Below, in pieces: positions 25,544 to 34,577 of a DNA stretch of 64,000 bases; positions within the stretch are counted from its first letter, which is position 1, and each line of letters opens with the position of its first letter. The notes beneath the pieces were generated by a model, which saw only the letters and a list, made by a program, of their open reading frames with translations, did not search any database and had not been told where the DNA came from. The DNA lies in contig NZ_BBXE01000020.1 of assembly GCF_001570565.1 (NCBI RefSeq), positions 1 to 64,000 of the forward strand, read 5' to 3'. Origin of the DNA: Herbidospora yilanensis (GTDB taxonomy: Bacteria; Actinomycetota; Actinomycetes; Streptosporangiales; Streptosporangiaceae). The position numbers were made by a program, and so were the translations under genes.

Positions 25544-26387
25544 CGGCGTAGCCGAAGACGAGCGTGGTGCCGAACATCAGCACCCCGTAGACGGCGGGCG
25601 GGATCGACATCGTCGAGTTGTTCAGCAGGGTCGGGCTGAGGGCGATCGTGATGGCCAGGGTGCTGTTGTGGATGCCGATCTCCATGCCCGACGCGATGGC
25701 CTGGCGGCGGCCGACCCGGAACAGGCGCGGCAGCCAGTAGCCGATGGTCAGGCTGATCGCCGAGAACAACACCGCGACCAGGCCGACCGAGGCGAGGTGG
25801 TCGAGCAGCCTTTCGCGCTCCTGCACGATCGCGCCGGCGATGACGGCGGCCAGCACGAGCGCCGAGGCGACGCGGACCGGCTTGTCGGCGCGGTCGGCGA
25901 ACGACCGCCTCCAGGCGCGGACCAGCATGCCGATCACGACCGGGATGAGGACCAGCGCGAACACCTGGAGGACCTTGTCGGCCTGGAGGCCGAGTTCGCC
26001 GCCGCCCTCGACGAAGTGGCCGATCGAGAGGTTGACCACGAGCGGCAGGGTGAACGCGGCGAGCACCGAGTTGACCGCGGTCAGCGTCACGTTCAGCGCG
26101 ACGTCGCCGCCGAACAGGTGGCTGTAGAGGTTGGCGGTGGTGCCGCCGGGCGAGGCGGCCAGCAGCATCATGCCGACCGCGAGCAGCGGTTCGAGGTCGA
26201 ACAGGACGACCAGGCCGAAGCAGATCGCGGGCAGGATCAGCACCTGGGCGACCAGGGCGATCACGACGGCCTTGGGGCGGGTGGCGACGTCGGCGAAGTC
26301 GCGGAGGGTCAGAGACAGGCCCAGCCCGAACATGATGAGGGCGAGCGCGGCGGGCAGCGCGACGGAGGTGAGAATCGACTGTTGCAC
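25506..26387 (-). CDS. Bile acid:sodium symporter (BASS) family transporter
   Basis: A 293-residue integral membrane protein with about nine to ten hydrophobic helices and BASS-family signatures: [15 protein letters not shown] in the first helix, [19 protein letters not shown], and [16 protein letters not shown] in the crossover region. Bacterial members move organic anions (bile acids, pantoate, other carboxylates) with sodium; the substrate here is unknown. The start is the GTG at 26387 ([12 protein letters not shown]), which puts the first helix at the N-terminus; longer versions add unlikely residues. It is transcribed away from the ChvE operon, separated by 141 bp with two LacI-type dyads. 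Confidence 0.88.
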   Translation of the reverse strand: MQQSILTSVALPAALALIMFGLGLSLTLRDFADVATRPKAVVIALVAQVLILPAICFGLVVLFDLEPLLAVGMMLLAASPGGTTANLYSHLFGGDVALNVTLTAVNSVLAAFTLPLVVNLSIGHFVEGGGELGLQADKVLQVFALVLIPVVIGMLVRAWRRSFADRADKPVRVASALVLAAVIAGAIVQERERLLDHLASVGLVAVLFSAISLTIGYWLPRLFRVGRRQAIASGMEIGIHNSTLAITIALSPTLLNNSTMSIPPAVYGVLMFGTTLVFGYAVRGSSRSGPASP

Positions 26388-26450
26388 GGAACACCGTATT
26401 TCTCGGGGGTTCCGCCGGTTGTAGCAGCCGCCCTGCCGGCGATCAAGGGA

Positions 26451-26464
26451 TGGTAACGCTCCCA
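26451..26464. promoter_or_regulatory. Possible second LacI-family operator
   Basis: TGGTAACGCTCCCA matches 12 of 14 positions of TGGGAGCGCTCCCA, the operator bound by CebR/CelR-type LacI regulators in actinomycetes. It lies between the BASS gene and the ChvE operon, 78 bp before the operon start. The match is to remembered consensus only. Confidence 0.3.
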
Positions 26465-26493
26465 TCCCGTTGACTCGGTTTCATAACGAACTA

Positions 26494-26521
26494 TTGACAC
26501 GTTTTATGTTAACGATAACAG
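26494..26521 (+). promoter_or_regulatory. Promoter of the ChvE operon overlapped by a LacI-type operator
   Basis: A consensus -35 TTGACA (26494-26499) is followed after 16 bp by TAACAG (26516-26521), 7 nt before the ATG at 26529, so the transcript may start at the start codon. The dyad TGTTAACGATAACA (26507-26520, 5-bp perfect arms) covers the spacer and -10. It is a typical LacI-family operator and would block RNA polymerase. The likely repressor is the LacI protein at the end of this operon. Confidence 0.65.
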
Positions 26522-26528
26522 TCTTCGC

Positions 26529-27644
26529 ATGACGCACGTGAGATTCCCTCGGATCGCCGCCGCCCTCCTTATGGCCACCGCCCTGGCCGCGTGCGGGTCC
26601 ACCCAGAAGACCGTCGACGCGGAGGCCTCCCAGTCGGCCGCCGCGGGCCCGGCGGGGGCCCTGGTCGGGGTGACGATGCCCACCAAGTCGTCGGAGCGCT
26701 GGATCTCCGACGGCGACAACGTCAAGGCGGGGCTGGAGAAACTCGGCTACCAGGTCGACCTCCAGTACGCCGAGAACGACATCCCCACCCAGATCAACCA
26801 GATCGAGAACCAGATCACCAAGGGCGCCAAGCTCCTGATCATCGCCTCGATCGACGGCACCGCCATCACCACCCAGCTCCAGCAGGCGGCCGACAAGAAG
26901 ATCCCGGTCATCGCCTACGACCGGCTGATCCGCAACTCCCCCAACGTCGACTACTACGCCACCTTCGACAACTTCAAGGTCGGCGTCCAGCAGGCGACCT
27001 CGCTGCTCCAGGGCCTGAAGGTGGACGACTCCACCAAGGGTCCCCTCAACGTCGAGCTGTTCGCCGGGTCGCCCGACGACAACAACGCGACGTTCTTCTT
27101 CAACGGCGCGATGTCGGTGCTCCAGCCGTACATCGACAAGAAGGTCCTGAACGTGAAGAGCGGGCAGACCGACTTCAAGACGGTCGCGATCCTGCGCTGG
27201 GACCCGGCGACCGCGCAGAAGCGCATGGAGGACATCCTCACCAAGACCTACAGCGGCGGCGACCACGTCGACGGCGTGCTCTCCCCCTACGACGGCCTGT
27301 CGATCGGCATCCTGTCGGCCCTGAAGTCCAACGGTTACGGCACCTCTGAGCAGCCGTACCCGGTGGTCACGGGCCAGGACGCCGAGCTCGCCTCGGTCAA
27401 GTCGATCCTCGCCGACGAGCAGTACTCGACGATCTACAAGGACACCCGCCAGCTCGCCGACGTGACCGTGAAGATGACCGACGCCCTCCTCAAGGGCGGC
27501 AAGCCGGAGGTCAACAACACCACGGACTACGACAACGGCAACAAGGTGGTCCCGTCCTACCTGCTCGACCCGGTCATCGTCGACAAGTCCAACACCCAGA
27601 CGCTGGTCGACTCCGGCTACTACGAGGCCTCCGAACTGCAATGA
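26529..27644 (+). CDS. chvE: Monosaccharide ABC transporter substrate-binding protein, ChvE type
   Basis: A 371-residue lipoprotein with a signal sequence ending in lipobox LAAC (Cys22), followed by a periplasmic-binding-protein-I fold. The sequence follows ChvE ([21 protein letters not shown], then [45 protein letters not shown]), a binding protein for several pentoses and hexoses. The start ATG has no Shine-Dalgarno sequence and sits 7 nt after a -10 box, so the mRNA is probably leaderless. The stop overlaps the ATPase gene start (ATGA). With the next two proteins and the LacI regulator it forms one transport and control unit. Confidence 0.93.
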   Translation: MTHVRFPRIAAALLMATALAACGSTQKTVDAEASQSAAAGPAGALVGVTMPTKSSERWISDGDNVKAGLEKLGYQVDLQYAENDIPTQINQIENQITKGAKLLIIASIDGTAITTQLQQAADKKIPVIAYDRLIRNSPNVDYYATFDNFKVGVQQATSLLQGLKVDDSTKGPLNVELFAGSPDDNNATFFFNGAMSVLQPYIDKKVLNVKSGQTDFKTVAILRWDPATAQKRMEDILTKTYSGGDHVDGVLSPYDGLSIGILSALKSNGYGTSEQPYPVVTGQDAELASVKSILADEQYSTIYKDTRQLADVTVKMTDALLKGGKPEVNNTTDYDNGNKVVPSYLLDPVIVDKSNTQTLVDSGYYEASELQ

Positions 27645-29197
27645 GCTCTCCAACCCAGGGTGACATCCTGCGGATGCGGGAGATCACCAAGACCTTCCCC
27701 GGCGTACGGGCGCTCCAGGACGTGAACCTGTCCGTGCGCCGGGGCGAGATCCACGCCATCTGCGGCGAGAACGGCGCCGGGAAGTCGACGCTGATGAAGG
27801 TGCTGTCGGGGGTCTATCCGCACGGCTCCTACGACGGCGAGATCTCCTTCGACGGCCAGGAGTGCCGGTTCGCCGGCATCCGGGACAGCGAGCAGCGGGG
27901 CATCGTCATCATCCACCAGGAGCTGGCGCTCTGCCCGCAGCTCTCGATCGCGGAGAACATCTTCCTCGGCAACGAGCGGTCCCGGCGCGGCCTGATCGAC
28001 TGGAACCGCACCAACCACGAGGCGCAGGCCCTGCTGGACCGGGTGGGCCTGCCCGAGAACCCGGTCACCACCGTCTCGGACATCGGCGTCGGCAAGCAGC
28101 AGCTCGTCGAGATCGCCAAGGCGCTGTCGAAGGAGGTGCGGCTGCTCATCCTCGACGAGCCGACGGCGGCGCTGAACGACGAGGACTCGGCCCACCTGCT
28201 CGACCTGCTGCGCGGCCTGCGGGCCGAGGGCATCACCTGCGTGATCATCTCGCACAAGCTGAACGAGATCGCCGCGATCGCCGACCGGGTCACCATCCTG
28301 CGCGACGGCCGCTCGATCGAGACCCTCGACATGGACGCCGACGACGTCACCGAGGACCGCATCATCTCGGGCATGGTCGGCCGCGACCTGGAACACCGCT
28401 ATCCGCCGCACGAGCCGTCGATCGGCGCGGAGGCGTTCCGGATCGAGGACTGGACCGTGCACTCCCCCGTCCAGCGCGACCGCGTGGTGGTCTCCAAGGC
28501 CAATCTGTCGGTACGGCACGGCGAGATCGTCGGCCTGGCCGGGCTCATGGGCGCGGGCCGGACCGAACTCGCGATGAGCGTCTTCGGCCGGTCCTACGGC
28601 GTCGACATCACCGGCCGGGTCTACCGCGACGGCCGCCAGGTGGAGATCAGGAGCGTGCGCGACGCGATCGGCCACGGCATCGCGTACGCGACCGAGGACC
28701 GCAAGCGCTACGGCCTGAACCTGATCGAGGACATCAAACGCAACATCTCGGCCGCCGACCTCGGGCGGCTGGCGCGGCGCGGCTGGGTCGACGACAACGA
28801 GGAGTACCGCGTCGCCGAGGGCTACCGCCACGACATGAACATCAAGGCCCCGAGCGTGCTGAGCGTGACCGGGAAGCTGAGCGGCGGCAACCAGCAGAAG
28901 GTCGTCCTGTCGAAGTGGATCTTCACCGACGCCGACGTGCTGATCCTCGACGAGCCGACGCGCGGCATCGACGTGGGCGCCAAGTACGAGATCTACTCGA
29001 TCATCAACCGCCTCGCCGACGCCGGGAAGGCCGTGCTGGTCATCTCGTCGGAACTGCCCGAACTGCTGGGCCTGTGCGACCGCGTCTACACCATGTCGGC
29101 CGGTCACATCACCGGCGAACTGCCCCGGCACGAGGCCACCCAGGAACGCCTGATGACACTCATGACCACGCTGACCAGCAAGGACCCAGCCCGATGA
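27641..29197 (+). CDS. mmsA: Multiple monosaccharide ABC transporter ATP-binding protein
   Basis: A 518-residue ATPase made of two tandem ABC domains, as in all sugar importers of the RbsA/XylG/GguA class. The first domain has Walker [10 protein letters not shown] (about 40-48), signature [13 protein letters not shown] and Walker [12 protein letters not shown]. The second domain has the usual degenerate P-loop ([15 protein letters not shown]), signature [14 protein letters not shown] and Walker [14 protein letters not shown]. The ATG overlaps the chvE stop (ATGA), and the stop overlaps a 25-codon small ORF that leads into the permease gene. Confidence 0.94.
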   Translation: MSSPTQGDILRMREITKTFPGVRALQDVNLSVRRGEIHAICGENGAGKSTLMKVLSGVYPHGSYDGEISFDGQECRFAGIRDSEQRGIVIIHQELALCPQLSIAENIFLGNERSRRGLIDWNRTNHEAQALLDRVGLPENPVTTVSDIGVGKQQLVEIAKALSKEVRLLILDEPTAALNDEDSAHLLDLLRGLRAEGITCVIISHKLNEIAAIADRVTILRDGRSIETLDMDADDVTEDRIISGMVGRDLEHRYPPHEPSIGAEAFRIEDWTVHSPVQRDRVVVSKANLSVRHGEIVGLAGLMGAGRTELAMSVFGRSYGVDITGRVYRDGRQVEIRSVRDAIGHGIAYATEDRKRYGLNLIEDIKRNISAADLGRLARRGWVDDNEEYRVAEGYRHDMNIKAPSVLSVTGKLSGGNQQKVVLSKWIFTDADVLILDEPTRGIDVGAKYEIYSIINRLADAGKAVLVISSELPELLGLCDRVYTMSAGHITGELPRHEATQERLMTLMTTLTSKDPAR

Positions 29198-29271
29198 CCG
29201 ACTATCGAGGCCCGCACGCGCCGACCTGCCCGCGCCGGGACCACCTCGCCACACACCTGGAGGTCCGATGA
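29194..29271 (+). CDS. 25-residue coupling ORF between the ATPase and permease genes
   Basis: An ATG at 29194 overlaps the ATPase stop (ATGA) and opens a 25-codon frame ([12 protein letters not shown]... ending HLEVR) whose TGA at 29269-29271 overlaps the permease ATG at 29268 (ATGA again). AAGGA lies about 10 nt upstream of its start. The double overlap would let ribosomes pass from ATPase to permease without a gap. Whether the peptide has its own role is unknown; chance is possible. Confidence 0.45.
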   Translation: MTDYRGPHAPTCPRRDHLATHLEVR

Positions 29272-30506
29272 GCAGCGTCTCCGCCACCGACGTCCCCGCC
29301 GGGCCGCCGCCGGCCGGTCCGGCCAGGACCACCGTCTTCGGGGTCTCGCTCAACATCCGGCAGAGCGGGATCTACATCGCCTTCGCCCTGATCGTCGTGC
29401 TGTTCACGATCCTCACCGAGGGCGCGCTGCTCCAGCCGCAGAACATCTCGAACATCATCGTCCAGAACTCCTACATCCTGATCCTGTCGATCGGGATGAT
29501 CCTGATCATCATCGCCGGGCACATCGACCTGTCGGTCGGGTCGGTCGTCGCCGTCACGGGCGCGATCGCCGCCGTGCTGATGGTCGACTACGGCATACCG
29601 TGGCCCGTGGCGCTGGTGCTCACCCTCATCGCGGGCGGGCTCATCGGCGCCTGGCAGGGATACTGGATCGCCTACTTCGGGATTCCCGCGTTCATCGTCA
29701 CGCTGGCCGGGATGCTGCTGTTCCGGGCGCTGACGCTGACCGTGCTGGGCAACCAGGGCATCGGCCCCTTCCCCGACCCCGTCAGGACGCTTTCCAACGG
29801 GTTCACCGACGGCTACTTCGGCAACGTCGGTCTGGGAGTGCTCGGCGGGGCGGACACCTTCTCGCTGCTCGTCGGGGTCCTCGTCGTCGGCGGCATGGCG
29901 CTGTCGCAGTGGCGGACCAGGACCGCCCGGCTCGGCTACCACCAGGCCGTCGACCCGCTGCCGGTGTTCCTGCTGAAGATCGTCACGGCCGCCGCGGTGA
30001 TCATGTTCGTGGTGGTCCAGCTCGCCCGCTTCCGGAACCTGCCGTGGGTGCTGGTGCTGCTCGCGGGGCTCGTGCTGGCGTACTCGCTGGTCACGAACCG
30101 GGCGGTGTTCGGACGGCAGATCTACGCCATCGGCGGGAACCTGCAGGCGGCGGTGCTGTCGGGCATCAAGGTCAAGCAGGTGGTGTTCTGGATCTTCGTC
30201 AACATGGGCGTGCTGGCCGCGCTGGCGGGGGTAATCTTCGCGGGCCGGTTGAACCAGGCCGGGCCGACCGCCGGCAACGCCTTCGAGCTCGACGCCATCG
30301 CGGCGGCGTTCATCGGCGGCGCGGCGGTGCAGGGCGGCGTCGGGAAGGTAGTGGGCGCGATCACCGGAGGCCTCATCATGGGTGTGATCAACAACGGCAT
30401 GTCCCTCATCGGCTCACCGAGCGAGCGCGTGATGCTCGTGAAGGGCGTCGTGCTGCTGGCTGCGGTGGCATTCGACGTGTGGGCCAAGCGGCGCGCCGCC
30501 CGTTAG
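29268..30506 (+). CDS. mmsB: Multiple monosaccharide ABC transporter permease
   Basis: A 412-residue inner-membrane permease of the RbsC/GguB type with about 10 to 12 helices. Recognisable family stretches are LLQPQNISNIIVQNSYILILSIG, the conserved AGHIDLSVGSVVAVTGAIAA (usual start of the permease core), YWIAYFGIPAFIVTLAGML, and the EAA-like cytoplasmic region around YAIGGNLQAAVLSGIKV. It pairs with the ATPase and ChvE-type binding protein. A GGAGGTCC ribosome-binding site precedes the ATG at 29268, which also overlaps the stop of the 25-codon ORF. Confidence 0.92.
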   Translation: MSSVSATDVPAGPPPAGPARTTVFGVSLNIRQSGIYIAFALIVVLFTILTEGALLQPQNISNIIVQNSYILILSIGMILIIIAGHIDLSVGSVVAVTGAIAAVLMVDYGIPWPVALVLTLIAGGLIGAWQGYWIAYFGIPAFIVTLAGMLLFRALTLTVLGNQGIGPFPDPVRTLSNGFTDGYFGNVGLGVLGGADTFSLLVGVLVVGGMALSQWRTRTARLGYHQAVDPLPVFLLKIVTAAAVIMFVVVQLARFRNLPWVLVLLAGLVLAYSLVTNRAVFGRQIYAIGGNLQAAVLSGIKVKQVVFWIFVNMGVLAALAGVIFAGRLNQAGPTAGNAFELDAIAAAFIGGAAVQGGVGKVVGAITGGLIMGVINNGMSLIGSPSERVMLVKGVVLLAAVAFDVWAKRRAAR

Positions 30507-30524
30507 GTCATAGGCTTGGATCCC

Positions 30525-31547
30525 ATGACCACATCCTCCGGCGGCGAGCCGGCCGAGCGCACCAAAGCGGCCGTTCTCGAAGACGTCGCCGGCCTCGCGG
30601 GCGTCTCGGCCATGACCGTCTCCCGCGTCCTGAACGCTCCGGAGAAGGTGCGCCCCGAAACCCGCGCGCGGGTCCTCGCGGCCGTCCAGGAGCTCGGCTA
30701 CCGGCCCAACTTCGCGGCCCGTTCCCTCGTGACGGGCCGCTCGGGCGTGCTCGGAGTGGTGAGTTTCGACACAACCCTCTACGGCCCCGCCTCCACCCTC
30801 TACGCCATCGAACGCGCCGCGCGCGAACACGACTACCTGGTCAACATCGCCAGTCTTGAGGCGATGACCCGGCGGTCGATCGCCGAGGGCGTCGACCGGC
30901 TCCGGCAGCAGTCGGTCGACGGCGTGATCGTGATCGTGCCCCACGAGTCGGCCGCCGACGGGCTGCGCGACCTGCCGCCCGACCTGCCCGTGGTCGACGT
31001 CGGCGGCGGCGAGCGCCTGTCGGTCCCGGCCGTGGCGGTCGACCACCACGCCGGCGCGGTCAGGGCCACCCGGCACCTGCTCGAACTGGGGCACCAGACC
31101 GTCCACCACCTGAGCGGCCCGGCCAACTGGATCGACGCCAACAACCGCATGCAGGGCTGGCGCCATGCCCTGCGCGGGCGCGAGATCCCGTCGCCGCTGG
31201 CCGGCGACTGGTCCGCGAACAGCGGCTACGAGCAGGGCAAACGGTTGTCGCGTGACCCGTCGGTGACGGCGGTGTTCGTGGCCAACGACCCGATGGCGCT
31301 CGGCCTGATGCGGGCCTTCCGCGAGGCCGGCCGCAGGGTGCCGGAAGACGTCAGCGTGGTCGGCTACGACGACGTCCCGGAGGCGGCCCACTTCTGGCCG
31401 CCGCTGACGACGGTCCGGCAGAACTTCGCCACCCTGGGCCGTCAGGCCTTCCAGCTCCTGCTGAACCGGATGGTCGGCCACGACACCTCCGAACGGCGCA
31501 CGGTCGAGCCGGAACTGGTCGTCCGGGAGTCGACCAGCCGCCGGTAA
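30525..31547 (+). CDS. LacI family regulator, likely repressor of the ChvE operon
   Basis: A 340-residue repressor. The DNA-binding head (about 15-70) has the LacI pattern VLEDVAGLAGVSAMTVSRVLNAPEKVRPETRARVLAAVQELGYRPN, read here in pieces: helix-turn-helix DVAGLAGVSAMTVSRVLN and hinge YRPNFAARSL. The periplasmic-binding-protein-like effector domain follows and ends in LLLNRMV...VEPELVVRESTSRR. I use the ATG at 30525; TAGGCT (30511-30516) eight nt earlier looks like its own -10 box, giving a near-leaderless transcript. The location after the permease gene and the LacI-type operator before chvE point to control of sugar uptake. Confidence 0.9.
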   Translation: MTTSSGGEPAERTKAAVLEDVAGLAGVSAMTVSRVLNAPEKVRPETRARVLAAVQELGYRPNFAARSLVTGRSGVLGVVSFDTTLYGPASTLYAIERAAREHDYLVNIASLEAMTRRSIAEGVDRLRQQSVDGVIVIVPHESAADGLRDLPPDLPVVDVGGGERLSVPAVAVDHHAGAVRATRHLLELGHQTVHHLSGPANWIDANNRMQGWRHALRGREIPSPLAGDWSANSGYEQGKRLSRDPSVTAVFVANDPMALGLMRAFREAGRRVPEDVSVVGYDDVPEAAHFWPPLTTVRQNFATLGRQAFQLLLNRMVGHDTSERRTVEPELVVRESTSRR

Positions 31548-31604
31548 ACCCGAATTACCCCGCCCATGACCTGATCGCAGCACCCCAGCGGGCAACGATC
31601 TTCC

Positions 31605-31946
31605 ATGGACGACGTCTGGTTGATCGTGGCCCGGGGGGTGTTCGGGGGCGTCCTCGTGATGTGCTTCGCGCTGCTCGGGGAGGCGACCTCGCCGAAGCGG
31701 TTCGCCGGGATCTTCGCCGCCGCCCCGGCCGTGGCCATCGGCGGGATGGTCATCACCGCGCTGAGCGACGGGCCCCGCGATCTGGCGCGGTCGGGGCTCG
31801 GCATGATCGCCGGAGCGGTGGCGCTGGTGGCCTACTGCGCGCTGGCCGTCCCGCTGGTCCGCCGCTTCGGCGCGCTCAAGGGCTCGACCGGCGCGCTGGC
31901 CCTCTGGGCGCTCGTGGCCTGGCTGGGCTGGACGGTGATCTCGTGA
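31605..31946 (+). CDS. DUF3147-like small membrane protein (first of pair)
   Basis: A 113-residue protein with four hydrophobic helices (starting VWLIVARGVFGGVLVMCFALLG, then FAGIFAAAPAVAIGGMVITAL). The pattern SPKRFAGIFAAAPAVAIG resembles DUF3147 membrane proteins, whose function is unknown. The start is the ATG at 31605. The next gene encodes a second, related protein 10 nt further on; the junction contains a 15-nt tandem repeat of TGACGGTGATCTCG-like sequence. Confidence 0.65.
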   Translation: MDDVWLIVARGVFGGVLVMCFALLGEATSPKRFAGIFAAAPAVAIGGMVITALSDGPRDLARSGLGMIAGAVALVAYCALAVPLVRRFGALKGSTGALALWALVAWLGWTVIS

Positions 31947-31956
31947 CGGTGATCTC

Positions 31957-32415
31957 GTGACGGTGACGTTCCGGGTGTCGCGGCTCCGGAGCACCCGGCC
32001 GCGCGACCTGCTGGTCAGGTTCGTGTTCGGCGCGGCCATCTCGGTGATCGCCGGGCTGGTCGGCGAGCGCTGGGGGTCGCTCGCCGGGGGCGTCTGGCTG
32101 GGGTTCCCCGCCATCCTGGGCGCCACCCTGACGCTCATCGAGGAGGAGGAGCACAAGCGCGGCCCGGCCGCCAAGGACGCCATGGGGGCGATCTTCGGGG
32201 CGGCCGGCCTGGTCGCCTTCGCCGCCTGCGTCTGGCTGCTGGGGCTCCGCCTTTCCCCGTGGCTCGTGCTCCTCCTGGCGCTGGCGGCGTGGATGGCCGT
32301 GGCCGCGCTCATCTACGTGGTCAGCGAAGCGAGCAGATCGCGTCTTCGATCACGCGGGTCACGGCCTCCGGCTGGGAGATCAGGGCGAGGTGGGAGCCAC
32401 CGTCGAACTCGGTGA
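31957..32415 (+). CDS. DUF3147-like small membrane protein (second of pair)
   Basis: A 152-residue membrane protein with four hydrophobic segments (LLVRFVFGAAISVIAGLVG, GGVWLGFPAILGATLTLIE, AIFGAAGLVAFAACVWLLGL, WLVLLLALAAWMAVAALIYVV), related in layout to the preceding protein (the GVWLGFPAILGATL stretch matches FAGIFAAAPAVAIG). The start is the GTG at 31957. The last 31 residues are Arg/Ser/Gly-rich and overlap the convergent hydrolase gene by 95 bp, so the true functional part probably ends near 32320. The pair may form a heteromeric complex; that is inference. Confidence 0.6.
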   Translation: MTVTFRVSRLRSTRPRDLLVRFVFGAAISVIAGLVGERWGSLAGGVWLGFPAILGATLTLIEEEEHKRGPAAKDAMGAIFGAAGLVAFAACVWLLGLRLSPWLVLLLALAAWMAVAALIYVVSEASRSRLRSRGSRPPAGRSGRGGSHRRTR

Positions 32416-33124
32416 CCTTCGACTTGGCCCGTCTGGCCATCGCGCGCTGCGAGTCCGGCACGATGATCTTGTCGCCGGTGGCGATGAAGTACCACGACGG
32501 GATCGTCTTCCAGGCGGGCTCCTTCGACGGGCTCGTGAACGCGGTCATCGAGGCGGCCCGCTGCGTGGCCCACAACCCGGCCGACCGCGTCTTGGGCAGA
32601 TCCTGGCCGAACGCGTTCTGGAAGACGTCCTTCTTCAGGTAGAGGTCCTTGGCGGTGGTGCCGGGGGCGGCGGTCTGGTCGTAGAGGGTCTCCGGTCGCC
32701 CGCCCAGGGCCGAGCCCGTCCCGCTGAGCTCCATGGTGTTCTCGCCCGCGGCGGGGGCGGCCGCGTCGACGTACACCAGGGCCTTCACGTCGGGGTCGCC
32801 GGTGGCGGCGTTGGTGATGACCGAACCGCCGTAGGAGTGACCGACCAGGACGACCGGGCCCTCGACCGTGTCGAGGACGTCGCGCACGGTCTGGGCGTCG
32901 CTCGTCAGGTCGCGCAGCGGGTTGCCGATGGCGCGGGCGGTGTGGCCCGACCGCTGGAGCGCGGCCACCTCGCCGGCCCAGCTCGACGTGTCGGCCCACG
33001 CGCCGTGGACCAGCACGACGGTGGGTTCGACCGGGCACACCCGCCCCGGGGCCGCCTCGGCGGCGTGGGCCGGGACGACGCCCGCGAGCGTCACGACGAC
33101 GGCCAGGAGCGACTTCTTCGACAC
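32321..33124 (-). CDS. Secreted alpha/beta hydrolase
   Basis: A 267-residue secreted serine hydrolase. The signal peptide (1-25) ends AHAAEA. The fold is canonical alpha/beta hydrolase: oxyanion strand VVLVHGAWADTSSW, nucleophile elbow GHSYGG (Ser near residue 97), an Asp in the strand after SWYFIATGDKII, and His in DGGSHLALIS. The arrangement matches EstA/salicylate-esterase-like small esterases (HGAW motif). The substrate is unknown. The start is the GTG at 33124. It shares an AT-rich 170-bp divergent promoter region with the Nramp gene and overlaps the convergent DUF3147-like gene at its 3' end. Confidence 0.87.
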   Translation of the reverse strand: MSKKSLLAVVVTLAGVVPAHAAEAAPGRVCPVEPTVVLVHGAWADTSSWAGEVAALQRSGHTARAIGNPLRDLTSDAQTVRDVLDTVEGPVVLVGHSYGGSVITNAATGDPDVKALVYVDAAAPAAGENTMELSGTGSALGGRPETLYDQTAAPGTTAKDLYLKKDVFQNAFGQDLPKTRSAGLWATQRAASMTAFTSPSKEPAWKTIPSWYFIATGDKIIVPDSQRAMARRAKSKVTEFDGGSHLALISQPEAVTRVIEDAICSLR

Positions 33125-33184
33125 GGTTCCCCCCGGATGTGCGGTGAAGCCTCACTCGCATTGGTCACCAAACGAACATATCCA

Positions 33185-33199
33185 CATTTATCGTAAATG
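33185..33199. promoter_or_regulatory. Palindrome between the hydrolase and Nramp genes
   Basis: CATTTATCGTAAATG has perfect 6-bp arms around a 3-nt centre, inside an unusually AT-rich stretch 96 bp before the Nramp start. It is a plausible site for a metal-responsive repressor (MntR- or Fur-type), but the identity of the protein is unknown. Confidence 0.4.
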
Positions 33200-33294
33200 C
33201 GCAATTAATGGCGCCGCGTTTCACGGCTTACCCGCAACGGGAACATTTGACGCGGTGTGGCGATTTCCAATACCCAACAATTAGGGAAATCACT

Positions 33295-34560
33295 GTGATT
33301 GCTCGCCCCAATACCACTAAATCCGACATACGGCCATCAACGCGGAAAGTTCCCGCGCCGGCGTCCATGTTGGGCCCCGCGTTCGTCGCGGCCATCGCCT
33401 ACGTCGATCCGGGGAACGTGGCCACCAACCTGACCGCCGGGGCGACCCTCGGCTATCTGCTCGTCTGGGTCGTGGTGCTGGCCAGCCTGGTCGCGATCCT
33501 GGTGCAGTTCCAGGCGGCCAAGCTCGGCATGGCGACCGGGCGGAGCCTGCCCGAGTTGTGCCGCGAGCGGTTCGGCCGGCGCGGGAGCCTGCTGCTGTGG
33601 GCGCAGGCCGAGATCGTCGTGCTCGCCACCGACCTGGCCGAGTTCGTCGGGGCGGCCATCGGGATGCGGCTGCTGTTCGGCATGCCCGTGTGGTTGTCGG
33701 CGATCACCACGGCGGTGATCTCGCTGGCCCTGCTGGAGTTGCGGCGCAAGGGCCGCACCCGGCCGTTCGAGCTGATGAGCGCGGCGGCGCTGATGTTCGT
33801 CGGGGCCGGGGTCGGCTACGACATCCTCGCCACCGGGCACCAGTCGGCGAGCGGCCTCGCGGCCGGGCTGATCCCGAACCTGGGCGGGGCGGGCGCGCCG
33901 CTGCTGGCCATGGGCATCGTCGGCGCGACGGTCATGCCCCACGCGGTCTACCTGCACTCCGCGCTCGTCCAGGGGCGTGGGATGTCCACCGAGGCGGCCC
34001 GCGCGCGGCCGGCGCTGGTCCGGCGCATCCTGCGGTGGGACTGCTCGCTGGCGCTCGGCGTGGCCACGGTCGTCAACGTGTCGATGATCGCGCTCGGCGC
34101 CGGGCTCGGGGTGGCGAGCGGCGGCGCCTGGACCGGCGACCTGACCGCCGCCCACGCCGAACTCGCCGCCCGTGCGGGCGGGTTCGCCGCGCTGGCCTTC
34201 GCCGTCGCGTTGTTGTCGTCGGGGTTGTCGTCGTCGGGGATCGGCACGCTCGCCGGTGACGTCGTGATGCGGGGGTTCCTGAACGTGCGGGTGCCCGTCC
34301 ACGCCCGCCGGATCGTGACGATGACCCCGGCCGTGCTGGCGCTGCTGTCCGGGGTCTCGCTCACCGGCCTGCTGGTGCTGAGCCAGGTGGTCGTCTCGCT
34401 CGGCGTTCCGGTGGTGCTGTTCCTGCTGGTGTACTTCTGCCGCGACCACGACCTGATGGGCCCGCTGGTGAACGCGCCCCTCACGACCTGGGTCGCGGGC
34501 GGCGCGGCGGCGGTCGTCGCCCTGCTGGGCTGTTCGCTGCCGATCACGATGGTGTTGTGA
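33295..34560 (+). CDS. mntH: Nramp family divalent metal ion transporter
   Basis: A 421-residue Nramp transporter for Mn2+/Fe2+ uptake coupled to protons. The two metal-site motifs are present: DPGN in helix 1 (AAIAYVDPGNVATNLTAGA) and MPHAVYLHSALVQ in helix 6 (GATVMPH). About eleven helices follow the family pattern. The GTG at 33295 is chosen because AGGGA lies 7 nt upstream; an earlier in-frame start at 33208 lacks a ribosome-binding site. An AT-rich upstream region with a 15-bp palindrome suggests metal-dependent regulation. It is the only gene in its transcription unit. Confidence 0.9.
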   Translation: MIARPNTTKSDIRPSTRKVPAPASMLGPAFVAAIAYVDPGNVATNLTAGATLGYLLVWVVVLASLVAILVQFQAAKLGMATGRSLPELCRERFGRRGSLLLWAQAEIVVLATDLAEFVGAAIGMRLLFGMPVWLSAITTAVISLALLELRRKGRTRPFELMSAAALMFVGAGVGYDILATGHQSASGLAAGLIPNLGGAGAPLLAMGIVGATVMPHAVYLHSALVQGRGMSTEAARARPALVRRILRWDCSLALGVATVVNVSMIALGAGLGVASGGAWTGDLTAAHAELAARAGGFAALAFAVALLSSGLSSSGIGTLAGDVVMRGFLNVRVPVHARRIVTMTPAVLALLSGVSLTGLLVLSQVVVSLGVPVVLFLLVYFCRDHDLMGPLVNAPLTTWVAGGAAAVVALLGCSLPITMVL

Positions 34561-34577
34561 CCGTCTCCTTCTCGGCG

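Noticed and set aside
31940-31966. Tandem repeat at the DUF3147 gene junction as a regulatory element
   Set aside because: It is only two copies of a 15-nt unit within coding sequence and stop/start signals; replication slippage explains it.
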